A stretch of 15,980 bases of DNA from Desulfobacteraceae bacterium (GTDB taxonomy: Bacteria > Desulfobacterota > DSM-4660 > Desulfatiglandales > B25-G16). The stretch is from assembly GCA_030615565.1 (NCBI GenBank), contig JAUWZC010000028.1, forward strand, positions 1 to 15,980, in the 5' to 3' direction. The position numbers were made by a program, and so were the translations under genes. A model generated the notes under the pieces. The model had not been told where the DNA came from. It saw only the letters and a list, made by a program, of their open reading frames with translations, and made no database searches. The number at the start of each line of letters is the position of its first letter. The stretch's first letter is position 1. Below are positions 6,841 through 14,936 of this stretch, piece by piece.

Positions 6841-7557
6841 CTCTTTATCGTCTACCCAATAAATAATCCTGCTGCAATTAGGACAACTTATTATAGAACC
6901 TCCTCTAATTAATTCGTTATATTGTTGGGGTGGAATACCCAAGTTACAACCCTGACAGATGGTATCTATTACTTGAGCTACTACTCGTCCTTTTAAATGC
7001 TTCTTTAGTCTACCATACCTCTCGAAGAAATCCTTATCAACATCTTGGCACAAATGAATCCTTTTCTCATTAAGAAATTTCACCTCTTTATCAAGATCTC
7101 TCATTTTTTTTGAAAATTCTTCTTTCTTGCTTTTATATTCTTTTTCAGACTCCTTCCGGTTAACATTATTGTCAGCGCACTCCTTTTCCTGAATCTCAAT
7201 ATCCTCCATGCATTTTATCACTACCTCTTCTTTTTGGAAAGTAAGCTCTTTAAGCTCTTCAATCTCTTTCAATACTGCTTGATATTCCTTATTTGACTTG
7301 ACATCGTTAAGCCTTGCCTTGCTTTTTTGAAATTTAAGCTCTATCTCTTCCAACTCCCTCTCAACTGTTCTCCTCCTTTTTTTTTGCTCTTCAAGGGTAG
7401 ATAAATCTTGTTCCATGGCATTCTTTAAAAGATCAAGATCCTCTTTTAATTTTTCAATCTCCTTAGGGGACTCTTCTTTTTCCCTTTTTATCTCATCAAA
7501 TCGAATATCAATTGACTGTATCATCAAGATTCCCTCAAGCTTCTTATCCAATTTCAT
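6835..7557 (-). CDS. Coiled-coil protein with C4-type zinc ribbon (DUF164 / CdsZ-like family)
   Basis: The protein has 240 residues. A long Lys/Glu-rich antiparallel coiled coil covers about 5-185, including the family hallmark KSNKEYQAVLKEIEEL (87-102). A C-terminal zinc ribbon has Cys201-x2-Cys204 and Cys225-x2-Cys228, separated by the GIPPQQYNEL segment. The family has been linked to binding of RNA or secretion/flagellar partners in some bacteria, but its role here is not known. Placement between rpoD/tRNA-Met and rnpB is a recurring neighbourhood. The start is uncertain. Met1 agrees with family alignment but has no Shine-Dalgarno and lies only 20 bases after an intrinsic terminator. Met12 (7524) has GAGGG 7 bases upstream, and TATATA (7562-7567) could be a -10 box giving a start site near 7555. 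Confidence 0.9.
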   Translation of the reverse strand: MKLDKKLEGILMIQSIDIRFDEIKREKEESPKEIEKLKEDLDLLKNAMEQDLSTLEEQKKRRRTVERELEEIELKFQKSKARLNDVKSNKEYQAVLKEIEELKELTFQKEEVVIKCMEDIEIQEKECADNNVNRKESEKEYKSKKEEFSKKMRDLDKEVKFLNEKRIHLCQDVDKDFFERYGRLKKHLKGRVVAQVIDTICQGCNLGIPPQQYNELIRGGSIISCPNCSRIIYWVDDKEI

Positions 7558-7576
7558 GCCGTATATAGTCTTTATT

Positions 7577-7617
7577 AAAAAAAATGAGAGGGTGCCCTAT
7601 TTTAAAAGGCCACCCTC
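7577..7617 (-). terminator. Intrinsic terminator after tRNA-Met
   Basis: On the minus strand GAGGGTG (7617-7611) pairs with CACCCTC (7594-7588) around a 16-base loop whose first bases can extend the stem. TCA and a run of eight T (7584-7577) follow. It should end the tRNA transcript and any readthrough from rpoD. It stands only 20 bases before the first possible start of the zinc-ribbon gene. Confidence 0.85.
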
Positions 7618-7680
7618 GTTTCCTTAAGATACACATTTTAAAAGACACCCAGCAATAATTAAGCATCTTTTCCTGTCTGA

Positions 7681-7753
7681 TGGGCCCACCTGGTCTCGAA
7701 CCAGGGACCTACCGGTTATGAGCCGGTGGCTCTGCCAGCTGAGCTATGGGCCC
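7681..7753 (-). tRNA. tRNA-Met (anticodon CAT, probably elongator)
   Basis: A complete 73-base cloverleaf is present without an encoded CCA. The acceptor GGGCCCA pairs with TGGGCCC, and the D arm is GCTC...GAGC. The anticodon stem ACCGG/CCGGT carries the loop CTCATAA, and the T arm CCTGG/CCAGG carries the loop TTCGAGA. The first acceptor pair is a normal G-C, unlike the mismatch of initiator tRNA. Elongator Met is therefore favoured; a CAT-anticodon tRNA-Ile2 modified by TilS is the alternative. It has its own promoter, 11 bases upstream, and an intrinsic terminator downstream. Confidence 0.93.
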
Positions 7754-7764
7754 CCTTTAATATT

Positions 7765-7794
7765 ATGGTAACTGAATTAAAAATTAGATGTCAA
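7765..7794 (-). promoter_or_regulatory. Promoter for tRNA-Met
   Basis: On the minus strand a perfect TTGACA (7789-7794) is followed after 18 bases by TACCAT (7765-7770; 4 of 6). Transcription would start a few bases before the tRNA. The boxes lie wholly within the 68-base gap after rpoD. Confidence 0.6.
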
Positions 7795-7821
7795 GGAAAA
7801 TAAAAGCTTTAGAGGCCTTAA

Positions 7822-9585
7822 TTAAAATTCAGTAAAGCTCTCTAATATTTTCCTTCTCCTCGGGTGCCTTAGTTTCCTTAGTGCCTTAGCCTCTATCTGC
7901 CTTATTCTTTCTCGTGTAACATTAAATTCTCTACCCACCTCCTCTAAGGTGTGATCAGCCTTTTCACCTACACCGAATCTCTTTCTTAATACCTTTTCTT
8001 CTCTGGGAGTCAGGGTAGTCATAACCTTCCTTGTTTGCTCACTTAAGTCAAATTTTGTAACTGCCTCAACTGGAGACATTATCTTCTTATCTTCTATAAA
8101 ATCCCCTAAATGGCTATCCTCTTCTTCTCCTATGGGTGTTTCTAGGGAAATGGGCTCTTTGGCTATCTTTAAAACCTTGCGTACCTTTTCTAGGGGGAAA
8201 CCCATCTTTTCTGCAATCTCCTCCGGGTTCGGCTCCCTACCACGCTCTTGAACTAGGCTTCGAGAGATCTTAATAAGCTTGTTAATCGTCTCTATCATAT
8301 GAACCGGTATCCTTATCGTTCTTGCCTGGTCAGCAATGGCCCTTGTTATAGCCTGCCTGATCCACCAGGTAGCATAGGTGCTAAATTTATACCCCCTTTG
8401 GTATTCAAACTTATCTACCGCTTTCATCAAGCCGATATTCCCCTCCTGGATAAGATCAAGAAATTGAAGACCTCTATTTGTATATTTCTTTGCAATACTT
8501 ACCACCAATCTAAGATTAGCTTTTATTAGTTCATTCTTAGCAGCCTCTGATTTCCTTAAACTATCATCTATCTCCTTATTTATTTTTTTCATTTCTTTTA
8601 AGGACATAGTTGTCTTATTCTCTATTGCATCAATACAATCCTTAGTTTCTTCTATCGTGTCTATAAGAAACAAGAGTTCTTCTTTTGGTAAATTCAAGGC
8701 TTTAACCTTCTTGCCACCCTCTTCATTTTTTGAAAATTCCTCCAGACATTTCTCTAGATAAGAAATTGATTTCCCACCTGCCTTTAGAAGACAATCAGTC
8801 AACGTTATTTCTAATTCTTCTAAACGCTTAAGGATCTCCTTAAATATTTGTACCATCTTCTGGATATGCCCTTTTTCCAGTTTAAATGACTTCATCGTCT
8901 CGAATATCGCCTGTTGTGTTTTACTAATGGTGGCATTTAATCTTTTCCTTTGAGCTGTATCACAATAATCCTTTAATCCATTCCATGCAGTACAGGTTTC
9001 CTCATCCAAGGCATCCATCTTGTTGATGAGACCAAGCAAGAAATCCCTCCTCTGACCGATTTGATGCAAATTATATTCATCCTCTATATCATTAACAATA
9101 TCTCTTACTTTTATTTCTCCGGCCGCTAAATCCCTGCCTAACTCTGTTATATATTCTATACCGACCCTACATCTAATAAGGTCATTTAGTACCTGATTTT
9201 CTCCGGTTTCAATCCTCTTTGCTATCTCCACTTCTCCTTCTCTACTCAGCAATGAAATAAGACCCATCTCCCTTAAATACATCTTGACCGGATCATAGGT
9301 CTTTGCAGTAAAATCCTCCTCAAGTTCGCTCAATGAATGCTTCCCTTTTTTGTCTTCTTCATCTGCCTCCTCTGTCTTTTTAACTTTTTCAATCTGTCCA
9401 CCAACAGGTTCACTTACTACCTTAATATTCAAATCTTCAAACATCTGCAATAGATCATCAATCTCTTCTGATGATATTATGTCATTAGATAGATCTTCAT
9501 TCAGCTCTTTGTAGGTAATATAACCCTTATCCTTGCCGATGTTGATCAATCTCCTTAAGTTAATCTCATTACCAATTTTTTCCAT
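7822..9585 (-). CDS. rpoD: RpoD, primary sigma-70 factor
   Basis: It is the housekeeping sigma factor that directs RNA polymerase to -10/-35 promoters. It has 587 residues in group-1 layout. Region 1.1 covers about 1-65, followed by an acidic Lys/Glu linker, and region 1.2 about 97-127 ([11 protein letters not shown]). A long non-conserved insert (about 130-350) is of the kind seen in proteobacterial RpoD. Region 2 (354-430) includes [12 protein letters not shown], the core-binding [17 protein letters not shown], and the -10 recognition and melting segment [13 protein letters not shown]. Region 3 covers about 435-510. Region 4 (520-583) includes the -35 helix [20 protein letters not shown]. 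The ATG has a strong AGGAGG Shine-Dalgarno (minus strand, 9597-9592) 6 bases upstream. It follows dnaG after a 210-base GC-rich island. No intrinsic terminator is visible before the tRNA, so readthrough to 7577 is likely. Confidence 0.97.
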   Translation of the reverse strand: MEKIGNEINLRRLINIGKDKGYITYKELNEDLSNDIISSEEIDDLLQMFEDLNIKVVSEPVGGQIEKVKKTEEADEEDKKGKHSLSELEEDFTAKTYDPVKMYLREMGLISLLSREGEVEIAKRIETGENQVLNDLIRCRVGIEYITELGRDLAAGEIKVRDIVNDIEDEYNLHQIGQRRDFLLGLINKMDALDEETCTAWNGLKDYCDTAQRKRLNATISKTQQAIFETMKSFKLEKGHIQKMVQIFKEILKRLEELEITLTDCLLKAGGKSISYLEKCLEEFSKNEEGGKKVKALNLPKEELLFLIDTIEETKDCIDAIENKTTMSLKEMKKINKEIDDSLRKSEAAKNELIKANLRLVVSIAKKYTNRGLQFLDLIQEGNIGLMKAVDKFEYQRGYKFSTYATWWIRQAITRAIADQARTIRIPVHMIETINKLIKISRSLVQERGREPNPEEIAEKMGFPLEKVRKVLKIAKEPISLETPIGEEEDSHLGDFIEDKKIMSPVEAVTKFDLSEQTRKVMTTLTPREEKVLRKRFGVGEKADHTLEEVGREFNVTRERIRQIEAKALRKLRHPRRRKILESFTEF

Positions 9586-9627
9586 GTAAGACCTCCTGAT
9601 AATGTCCGTTGAAAGTTGTCAGCATCT

Positions 9628-9730
9628 GGCTCCGACGCTGCCTCTCGGCCATGAGCCTGTCGAGAGCCCCTCGGCCGTGAGCTCGGAGCCGAATGGCCTC
9701 TAGGTCGAACGACTCAAGGCCGAATGGCTC
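9628..9730. repeat. GC-rich hairpin-forming island between dnaG and rpoD
   Basis: The dnaG-rpoD gap (9586-9795) holds a GC-rich block unlike its AT-rich surroundings. GGCTCCGA (9628-9635) and TCGGAGCC (9683-9690) are perfect inverted arms of a long stem with internal pairing such as CTCGGCC/GGCCGTGAG. GCCGAATGGC occurs twice as a direct repeat (9688-9697, 9719-9728). The second half can fold again around GGTCGAACGACTC. A 72-codon minus-strand frame (9787-9569) runs through it, starting 8 bases after the dnaG stop and ending 17 bases inside rpoD. Its product (rich in Arg, Leu and Glu) matches nothing I recognise and has no Shine-Dalgarno. I treat it as a by-product of a stop-poor repeat, with perhaps a 10-15% chance of being coding. 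Confidence 0.65.
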
Positions 9731-9795
9731 TTCGGAGTCATTCATGAAAGAAACTTTAAGCCGAGCATGGAGATGTCTTTTCCACATTTAGTTTC

Positions 9796-11556
9796 TTAGG
9801 AGTTGTTAGTGTGTTTTGGTTTTGTTACGTTTTTGCTATTTGAATCAAGATCTTGTTTTTCTCTGATCAGACGATTTAACATTTCCATATCACCTTCAGC
9901 TGATGCCTTTCTGATAGATTGAGAGACCTTGACTCTGGTTATCTTTTTTTCAAATTCACTAACTGCCTGGCTAACCGATTCCTCAGAATAAAAAGGTTTA
10001 GACATTAAAATTACTCTAAACTGTTCTTTTGCTACAGGGGTATCAAGAAATTCCTCAATCCTATCCAGGTTTCCTTCAGAGGGAAATTTTTCCATTATCA
10101 CCTCGATAATCTTATTGATCTCTGGATCAGAAACAATCAATCCCCATTCCTGATCCCTGAAGGTGTCAATCTTTTCTGGGTAATAGACCAAAAGGTTGAG
10201 AAATTGTAAATCAGAACCATATTTCCTTGGATCTTGAACAGTAGAAAATCTGCCTTTAAGCTGAGAGGCGTTGGTGTGATGCCTTAATTCTTCCCATACG
10301 GTAGCCTCATTTATACCTGTCTTTTCTGCAAACCTGTGTACATATAAAGACCTGGTAGCTCCCTGGTCTAAGTTTATAAATACAGGCAAAACCTCTTTCA
10401 ATACCCTAATCTGTCCATCAACGCCGGTATCCATATTTGCTAATGCCTGATCCAGATAAAAATCAAAAATAGATGCTGCTCTCCCTAATAGTTTTTTAAA
10501 GGCATCTGAACCATGTTTATTTACAAAGCTATCCGGGTCTTCATCTTGAGGAAGGACAACAACCTTTGCGGAAATTCCTTCATTTAAGAACAAGGGGAAG
10601 CTTTTCAAGGCAGCCTTTCTTCCCGCTTCATCAGGGTCAAATAAAACTACTACATCTTTTGTATAACCTTTTAATCTCCTTATCTGATCACTTGTGAGTG
10701 CGGTCCCCAAGGTGGCAATTACATTTGAAATGCCATGCTGCCTAAGAACCAGCATATCCAAATATCCTTCTACAATTATTGCCAGACCCTTTTCCCTAAT
10801 GTTGGCATATGCAGAATCAAGGCCATATAAGTAATATCCTTTATGGTATATCGGTGTTTCAGGTGTATTAATATACTTAGGCAGTGAATCATCTAAAATC
10901 CTGCCCCCAAAACCGATATTATGATGATTAAGATCAAATATAGGAAATATTATTCTGCCCCTGAAACGATCATAATATTCTTCATTGTCTTTAGGAACAA
11001 GAAGCCCAGCTTTTGCTGCTCTATCCAGGGCACTATTTTTCGATCTTAGGTAATTGACCAATCCGTCCCATCTTTTAACTGCATATCCAAGTCTAAAGTT
11101 TGAGATCGTTTCTTGAGATATATGGCGCCTCGAAAAATAGTCCCTGCCTGGTTTTCCATCAGCAGACCTTAAAAGAATATTATGAAAATACCTTCCTGCC
11201 AGGTCATTTATCTTAAATAACTGCTCCTTTAATTCGGTCTTTTTTCTATCAGCATATAAATCCCTTCTTTGAGGTAAAGGAATATTATAACGCTCAGCCA
11301 GGTCTTTTAGAGATTGTGGAAAAGCAAGGTTGTGATACTCCATCCAAAAGGTAAAAACATCACCACCCTTACCACAACCGAAACAATGATATATCTGTTT
11401 GTTCTGGTTAACGGTAAAAGAAGGCGATCTTTCAGAATGAAATGGACAAAGCCCAACATAGTTTTGCCCCCTCTTCTTTAGCTCGACATACTGCCCAATC
11501 ACCTCAACAATATCTGCTGCCTTCTTTATCTCTTCTTTTGCCTCTGATGAATCCAC
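9796..11556 (-). CDS. dnaG: DnaG, DNA primase
   Basis: It synthesises RNA primers at the replication fork and works with the DnaB helicase. The protein has 586 residues, normal for the family. The N-terminal CHC2 zinc-binding domain has Cys37-Pro-Phe-His40 and Cys58-x2-Cys61, with HSERSPSF between them. The RNA-polymerase core has FRGRIIFPIFD (198-208) and FGGRILDDSLPKYINTPET (216-234). In the TOPRIM domain, EGYLD (263-267) and DPDEAG (307-312) carry the metal-binding acidic residues, and ATLGTALT lies between them. The less conserved C-terminal helicase-interaction region covers about 430-575. The start is GTG (GTGGATTC) with AAGGTGA just upstream as Shine-Dalgarno. The gene is separated from mutS2 by 495 non-coding bases, so a promoter in that gap is probable. 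rpoD follows in the classic order. Confidence 0.97.
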   Translation of the reverse strand: MDSSEAKEEIKKAADIVEVIGQYVELKKRGQNYVGLCPFHSERSPSFTVNQNKQIYHCFGCGKGGDVFTFWMEYHNLAFPQSLKDLAERYNIPLPQRRDLYADRKKTELKEQLFKINDLAGRYFHNILLRSADGKPGRDYFSRRHISQETISNFRLGYAVKRWDGLVNYLRSKNSALDRAAKAGLLVPKDNEEYYDRFRGRIIFPIFDLNHHNIGFGGRILDDSLPKYINTPETPIYHKGYYLYGLDSAYANIREKGLAIIVEGYLDMLVLRQHGISNVIATLGTALTSDQIRRLKGYTKDVVVLFDPDEAGRKAALKSFPLFLNEGISAKVVVLPQDEDPDSFVNKHGSDAFKKLLGRAASIFDFYLDQALANMDTGVDGQIRVLKEVLPVFINLDQGATRSLYVHRFAEKTGINEATVWEELRHHTNASQLKGRFSTVQDPRKYGSDLQFLNLLVYYPEKIDTFRDQEWGLIVSDPEINKIIEVIMEKFPSEGNLDRIEEFLDTPVAKEQFRVILMSKPFYSEESVSQAVSEFEKKITRVKVSQSIRKASAEGDMEMLNRLIREKQDLDSNSKNVTKPKHTNNS

Positions 11557-11642
11557 CTGTTCACCTTAACGTTTCAAAACTTCTATCTGCCTGAAGCAGA
11601 AAATCCTATGACTCTCAGTGGCACCCGATTTATGACATCCAC

Positions 11643-11730
11643 ATGGAATGATGGATTGTTGGAGTACCGGAGTATTGGGTAGTAATAGCGGAAACAATTA
11701 TGCTTTAATTCCCCTAAACCCATCATTCCA
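11643..11730. repeat. Intergenic repeat, copy 2, with 11-base inverted arms
   Basis: Bases 11643-11679 are the reverse-complement counterpart of the repeat at 1061-1097. The word TGGAATGATGG (11644-11654) recurs in perfect inverted orientation as CCATCATTCCA (11720-11730). Together they could form a stem enclosing 65 bases. Confidence 0.65.
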
Positions 11731-11743
11731 GTATTCCATTGCT

Positions 11744-12012
11744 CCCTGGCCCAGACCCCTGGCCCAGACCTGGCATGCAAGGCCTGAGTTCTATAGATTA
11801 TACACCCGAAGTATTACAGTTGCTCTATAGTTTTCAAGCCAAGTCGCGCCAGGGCAGGCTGACTTATAATGAGCTAATTGCATATACTCAACTCATGAGA
11901 TATTACAGCGATAATATCGTATTCCATGCAAATCGCGCCCCTGGCCCAGACCTGATTATCTGGCTATATGCTTGAATACATGGAATATGCGCCAGGGCGG
12001 GCAGGGCGGGCC
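11744..12012. repeat. CTGGCCCAGACC repeat cluster (two small elements)
   Basis: CTGGCCCAGACC occurs at 11746-11757, 11759-11770 and 11941-11952. Element A (11744-11854) begins CCCTGGC and ends GCCAGGG, an inverted match. Element B (11939-11997) has the same ends and continues into GC-rich GGGCGGGCAGGGCGGGCC. Element A and the element at 6658-6828 share an ordered set of words: CTGGCCCAGACC, GGCCT(G/A)AGTT-like, two TATAG steps, CAAGC, GTCGCGCC and GGGCAGG. They therefore look like diverged copies of one family. Nothing in them codes for protein. Confidence 0.6.
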
Positions 12013-12051
12013 AATATTCCAATTAGGTCAAAGAACATAAGTTCTCGGGGT

Positions 12052-14433
12052 TTAAAGCTCAACCACAGTTATGCCATCATTCCCCCCGTCTCTGCCTCCT
12101 GGGATAAAATCCTTCACATAATAATTTTCTTTTAAATGCTCTCTGATAGCCTTCTTTAAGGTCCCTGAACCCATACCATGGATTATCTTTACTCTGTTAT
12201 ATCCATGAACCAGGGCCTGATCTATCATTCTGTCCACAAGGGGAAGTGCGTCAGTAACAGTATAACCAACAAGATTTAACTCTTTTTTAGCCATCGCTGG
12301 AGTGGACACAGACCATTGCTTTTCACTTATCTTATCTCCTTTCTTTTGAGCAGGTAGTTCTGGTTCTGGAATTAACTCAGATAAATCAACCGCAAGTTTT
12401 ACATTACCTATCATAATCTGGGCATTTGAGGAGCCCTTATCAATACCAACAACCCAGCCTCTCTTTTCAGATTTCTTATGAAACACTCTCTGACCAATAG
12501 TAATGGGAACACGATTAGTTGATTTATTTTGGTCCTTTATTCCAACTATTGCATCCATCAGATCATGTTTTGCATGTGTGTATCTTTGGGTTGCCTCAGA
12601 CTGGCCCTTTGCTCCTTTTTCCTTTAGATATCCTATAGCCTCGCCAAACTCCCTTTTTGCCTCAGCTAAGAGGCTCTCTGCCTTATGTTCTTTTTCAACG
12701 AGCATTTTATTTAGTTGCTCAACTAATTTTTCCCTTTCCTCCTCTAACCTTTTTTTTGATAGCTCGTATTCTTCTCTTGCCAGTGTAATCTCTTCTTTCT
12801 CTACTTTTATCTCCTCCATCATCCTGGCAAGATCTTCCATTACTGAATCGGGTCTTCCTTTTTCCTTTCCCAGATACGTAGAAGCTTTATCAATTATCTC
12901 ACCTTTTATCCCTAAATCTTGGGCTATCTCAATGGCATGGCTTACACCTGGCATACCAGTTAGTAATCTAAATGTAGGTTGTCCCTTTTCGTAATCAAAC
13001 TCCACTGATGCATTTTGGGCCTTTTTGTTAATCAGGCCATATCTTTTTAACCTTTGATAGTGCGTAGAGATTGCACTAAGGGAACCCTTTTGCGAAAAAT
13101 AGTCCAGAATGGCCATGGCAAGTGATGTACCCTCATCCGGATCTGTACCTGTTCCCAGTTCATCCAGGATTACCAGGGAATTTTCACCTGCCTGATCTAT
13201 AATCTCATTTAAATGCTCCAAACGGGCAGAGAATGTACTTAACCCTGCTGATATGTCTTGATCATCTCCAATCTCGGCCAGTATGTTATTAAAAACACTT
13301 AAAATGCTTCCCTCCTTAGCAGGAATATGCATTCCTGCCTGAGTCATAAGGGTTAAGAGACCAATTGTCTTTAATGCCACAGTCTTCCCACCCCTATTAG
13401 GACCAGAGATGATAAGAATATTTTTCTGTTCATCTATTCTGATCTCAATAGGAACTACAGGTTCTACATTTCCTGCTTTATCCCCTTTGCCGGATTCAAG
13501 ATAAAGGGAAAGGAGTATAGGGTTCAAGGCATCTAAAAAATAAATAATCTTCTTTGAGGTAAGGATAGGGCTTATTCCTTTTATAGCCTTACTAAATTCT
13601 GCCCTGGCAAAAAGGCCATCAACCCTTCCCATAATCTCTAAGCAGCTAAAGAGTTCAGATGAAAAATCAGATACAAGATCTGTAAGCCTTTTTAAAACCT
13701 TTTTCTCCTCCTCCTTTTCCCTATCTGTTAATTCAACTAAATAGTTGTTTTCCTCCACAACTGCCAGTGGCTCTATAAAGCATGTGGAGTGGGTACCGGA
13801 ATAACCGTGGACAATTCCCTTAATAAACCCCTTCTTATCAGTTCTAATAGAAATAACATAGCGACCATCTCTTACAGATATAAGGTTATCATCGCTAAAT
13901 TCATGGCTGCTTAAAATATCATTCAGCTTTTTCTCTATTACCCTTCTTTGGGTTATCCTCTGGGATCTTAGAGAAGAAAGCAATGGGCTTGCACGATCAG
14001 ATACGCCTCCATCTTCAGTAATTGACTTACCAATCTCCTTAGAGAGTATATCACAGTATGGAATATTCTCAACTATATCCCTCAAAGAAGGGCATAAGTC
14101 TCCTGCCTCACGTATCCAATTCTTTACCTGATGAGATATCCTTACGAGATTATGAATAGATAAAAATTCTTTCGGTTCGAGAAAAATTCCTTTTTTATCG
14201 GCCTTTCGTAGAATTGGCCTGAGATCGAGCAGGCTTGATAAAGGAATAAAGCCTTTAGTAAGCAGAAGTTCTTTCATCTCCGAAACAAGCCTCTGCTCAG
14301 TCTCAATAGATTCCAGTTCTTGTAATGGCTTAAGTGAAAGACAGTTTGAACGACCTAATGGAGAAGCAGCATAATGGGATAAGATATTGAGCAACCGGTA
14401 GTATTCGAGTACCCTAAGAGAGTTTTCTATCAT
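12052..14433 (-). CDS. mutS2: MutS2, MutS-family ATPase with C-terminal Smr domain
   Basis: The protein has 793 residues, full length for MutS2. The family lacks mismatch-recognition domains. It has been tied to suppression of homologous recombination and, in Bacillus, to rescue of collided ribosomes. Core helices cover about 1-310. The ATPase has Walker A GPNRGGKT (344-351), STFSARL (399-405), Walker B LVILDELGTGTDPDEG (420-435) and STHYQRLK (456-463). A long charged coiled coil covers about 530-605, a KOW-like segment follows near 645-690, and the Smr domain covers about 715-793. The Smr domain keeps HGMGSG (752-757) but has LNLVG (719-723) where LDxR/H-G is usual. The ATG has no Shine-Dalgarno (ACCTCC stands before it), but the N-terminus fits the family. 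It lies 30 bases after yqeY, probably cotranscribed from the promoter at 14937-14964. Confidence 0.96.
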   Translation of the reverse strand: MIENSLRVLEYYRLLNILSHYAASPLGRSNCLSLKPLQELESIETEQRLVSEMKELLLTKGFIPLSSLLDLRPILRKADKKGIFLEPKEFLSIHNLVRISHQVKNWIREAGDLCPSLRDIVENIPYCDILSKEIGKSITEDGGVSDRASPLLSSLRSQRITQRRVIEKKLNDILSSHEFSDDNLISVRDGRYVISIRTDKKGFIKGIVHGYSGTHSTCFIEPLAVVEENNYLVELTDREKEEEKKVLKRLTDLVSDFSSELFSCLEIMGRVDGLFARAEFSKAIKGISPILTSKKIIYFLDALNPILLSLYLESGKGDKAGNVEPVVPIEIRIDEQKNILIISGPNRGGKTVALKTIGLLTLMTQAGMHIPAKEGSILSVFNNILAEIGDDQDISAGLSTFSARLEHLNEIIDQAGENSLVILDELGTGTDPDEGTSLAMAILDYFSQKGSLSAISTHYQRLKRYGLINKKAQNASVEFDYEKGQPTFRLLTGMPGVSHAIEIAQDLGIKGEIIDKASTYLGKEKGRPDSVMEDLARMMEEIKVEKEEITLAREEYELSKKRLEEEREKLVEQLNKMLVEKEHKAESLLAEAKREFGEAIGYLKEKGAKGQSEATQRYTHAKHDLMDAIVGIKDQNKSTNRVPITIGQRVFHKKSEKRGWVVGIDKGSSNAQIMIGNVKLAVDLSELIPEPELPAQKKGDKISEKQWSVSTPAMAKKELNLVGYTVTDALPLVDRMIDQALVHGYNRVKIIHGMGSGTLKKAIREHLKENYYVKDFIPGGRDGGNDGITVVEL

Positions 14434-14463
14434 GGAGGTTTAAAAGGATTAAACTCTATTTAC

Positions 14464-14907
14464 CTAAGTCAATAATTCTCGAGCTATCCTATTAACTTCA
14501 CGGCCATCAGCCCGTCCTGCCAATTTTGCCATAGCTGATTTCATAACCCTTCCCAAATCTTTTGGGCCGCTGGCCGAGATTTCCTCAATTACCTGAGTTA
14601 ATAGTCCTTTAATTTCTTCAGTAGATAACTGGGGCGGCAAATACTTGGATAATATTTTTATCTCCGCCTCCTCTTTCTTTACAAGATCTTGGCGAGAACC
14701 CTGACCGAATTTCTCTATTGCCTCCTTACCTTTTTTTATCTCTGATGATATCACCCCCATAATCTGATCATCGGTAAGTTCCTGGCGTAACGCAACCTGT
14801 TTATTTTTGATCGCAGACTTTAGTCCCCTTAATACAGAAAGCTTTTCCTTATCTTGCTCTTTAAGTGCCTTTTTCGAATCAATAATAATATCATCATATA
14901 AGCTCAT
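14464..14907 (-). CDS. yqeY: YqeY / GatB-YqeY domain protein
   Basis: This 147-residue cytosolic protein of the YqeY family resembles the tRNA-binding tail of the GatB subunit of Glu/Asp-tRNA amidotransferase; the free-standing form has no proven function. It has an N-terminal helical part with KEQDKEKLSVLRGLKSAIKN (key residues Leu-Arg and the Ser-Ala-Ile-Lys-Asn helix). A central KKGKEAIEKFGQGSRQDLVKKEEAEI region (58-83, in the usual order) is followed by KYLPPQLS. The C-terminal GatB-like helices carry GRVMKSAM and KLAGRADGREVN. The ATG has AAGGA 8 bases upstream. In many bacteria yqeY sits between rpsU and dnaG. Here mutS2 follows it and hisA precedes it, so rpsU is not adjacent. Confidence 0.94.
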   Translation of the reverse strand: MSLYDDIIIDSKKALKEQDKEKLSVLRGLKSAIKNKQVALRQELTDDQIMGVISSEIKKGKEAIEKFGQGSRQDLVKKEEAEIKILSKYLPPQLSTEEIKGLLTQVIEEISASGPKDLGRVMKSAMAKLAGRADGREVNRIARELLT

Positions 14908-14936
14908 TTGGATATTCCTTTTAAGATTAACGTTTT

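Larger units (their letters stand above)
11557..12051. other. 495-base non-coding region between mutS2 and dnaG
   Basis: I find no gene here; the open frames on either strand are short, lack Shine-Dalgarno sequences and are made of repeat sequence. It contains the second copy of the CCATCATTCCAT repeat, a tandem CTGGCCCAGACC pair, two small elements with CCCTGGC/GCCAGGG ends and a 9-base inverted repeat. On the minus strand TATAAT occurs at 11802-11797 without a convincing -35 box at the right distance. It is a weak candidate promoter for dnaG with a leader of about 235 bases. Just after mutS2 a small AGAAC/GTTCT hairpin occurs without a T-run, so no proper terminator is visible. Confidence 0.6.

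Noticed and set aside
9569..9787. 72-codon frame overlapping the rpoD start as a gene
   Set aside because: It is composed of GC-rich inverted and direct repeats, lacks a Shine-Dalgarno and resembles no family I know; kept only as part of the repeat feature.
11583..11975. Short frames on both strands between mutS2 and dnaG
   Set aside because: They consist of repeat sequence, lack ribosome sites and overlap each other in opposite directions.
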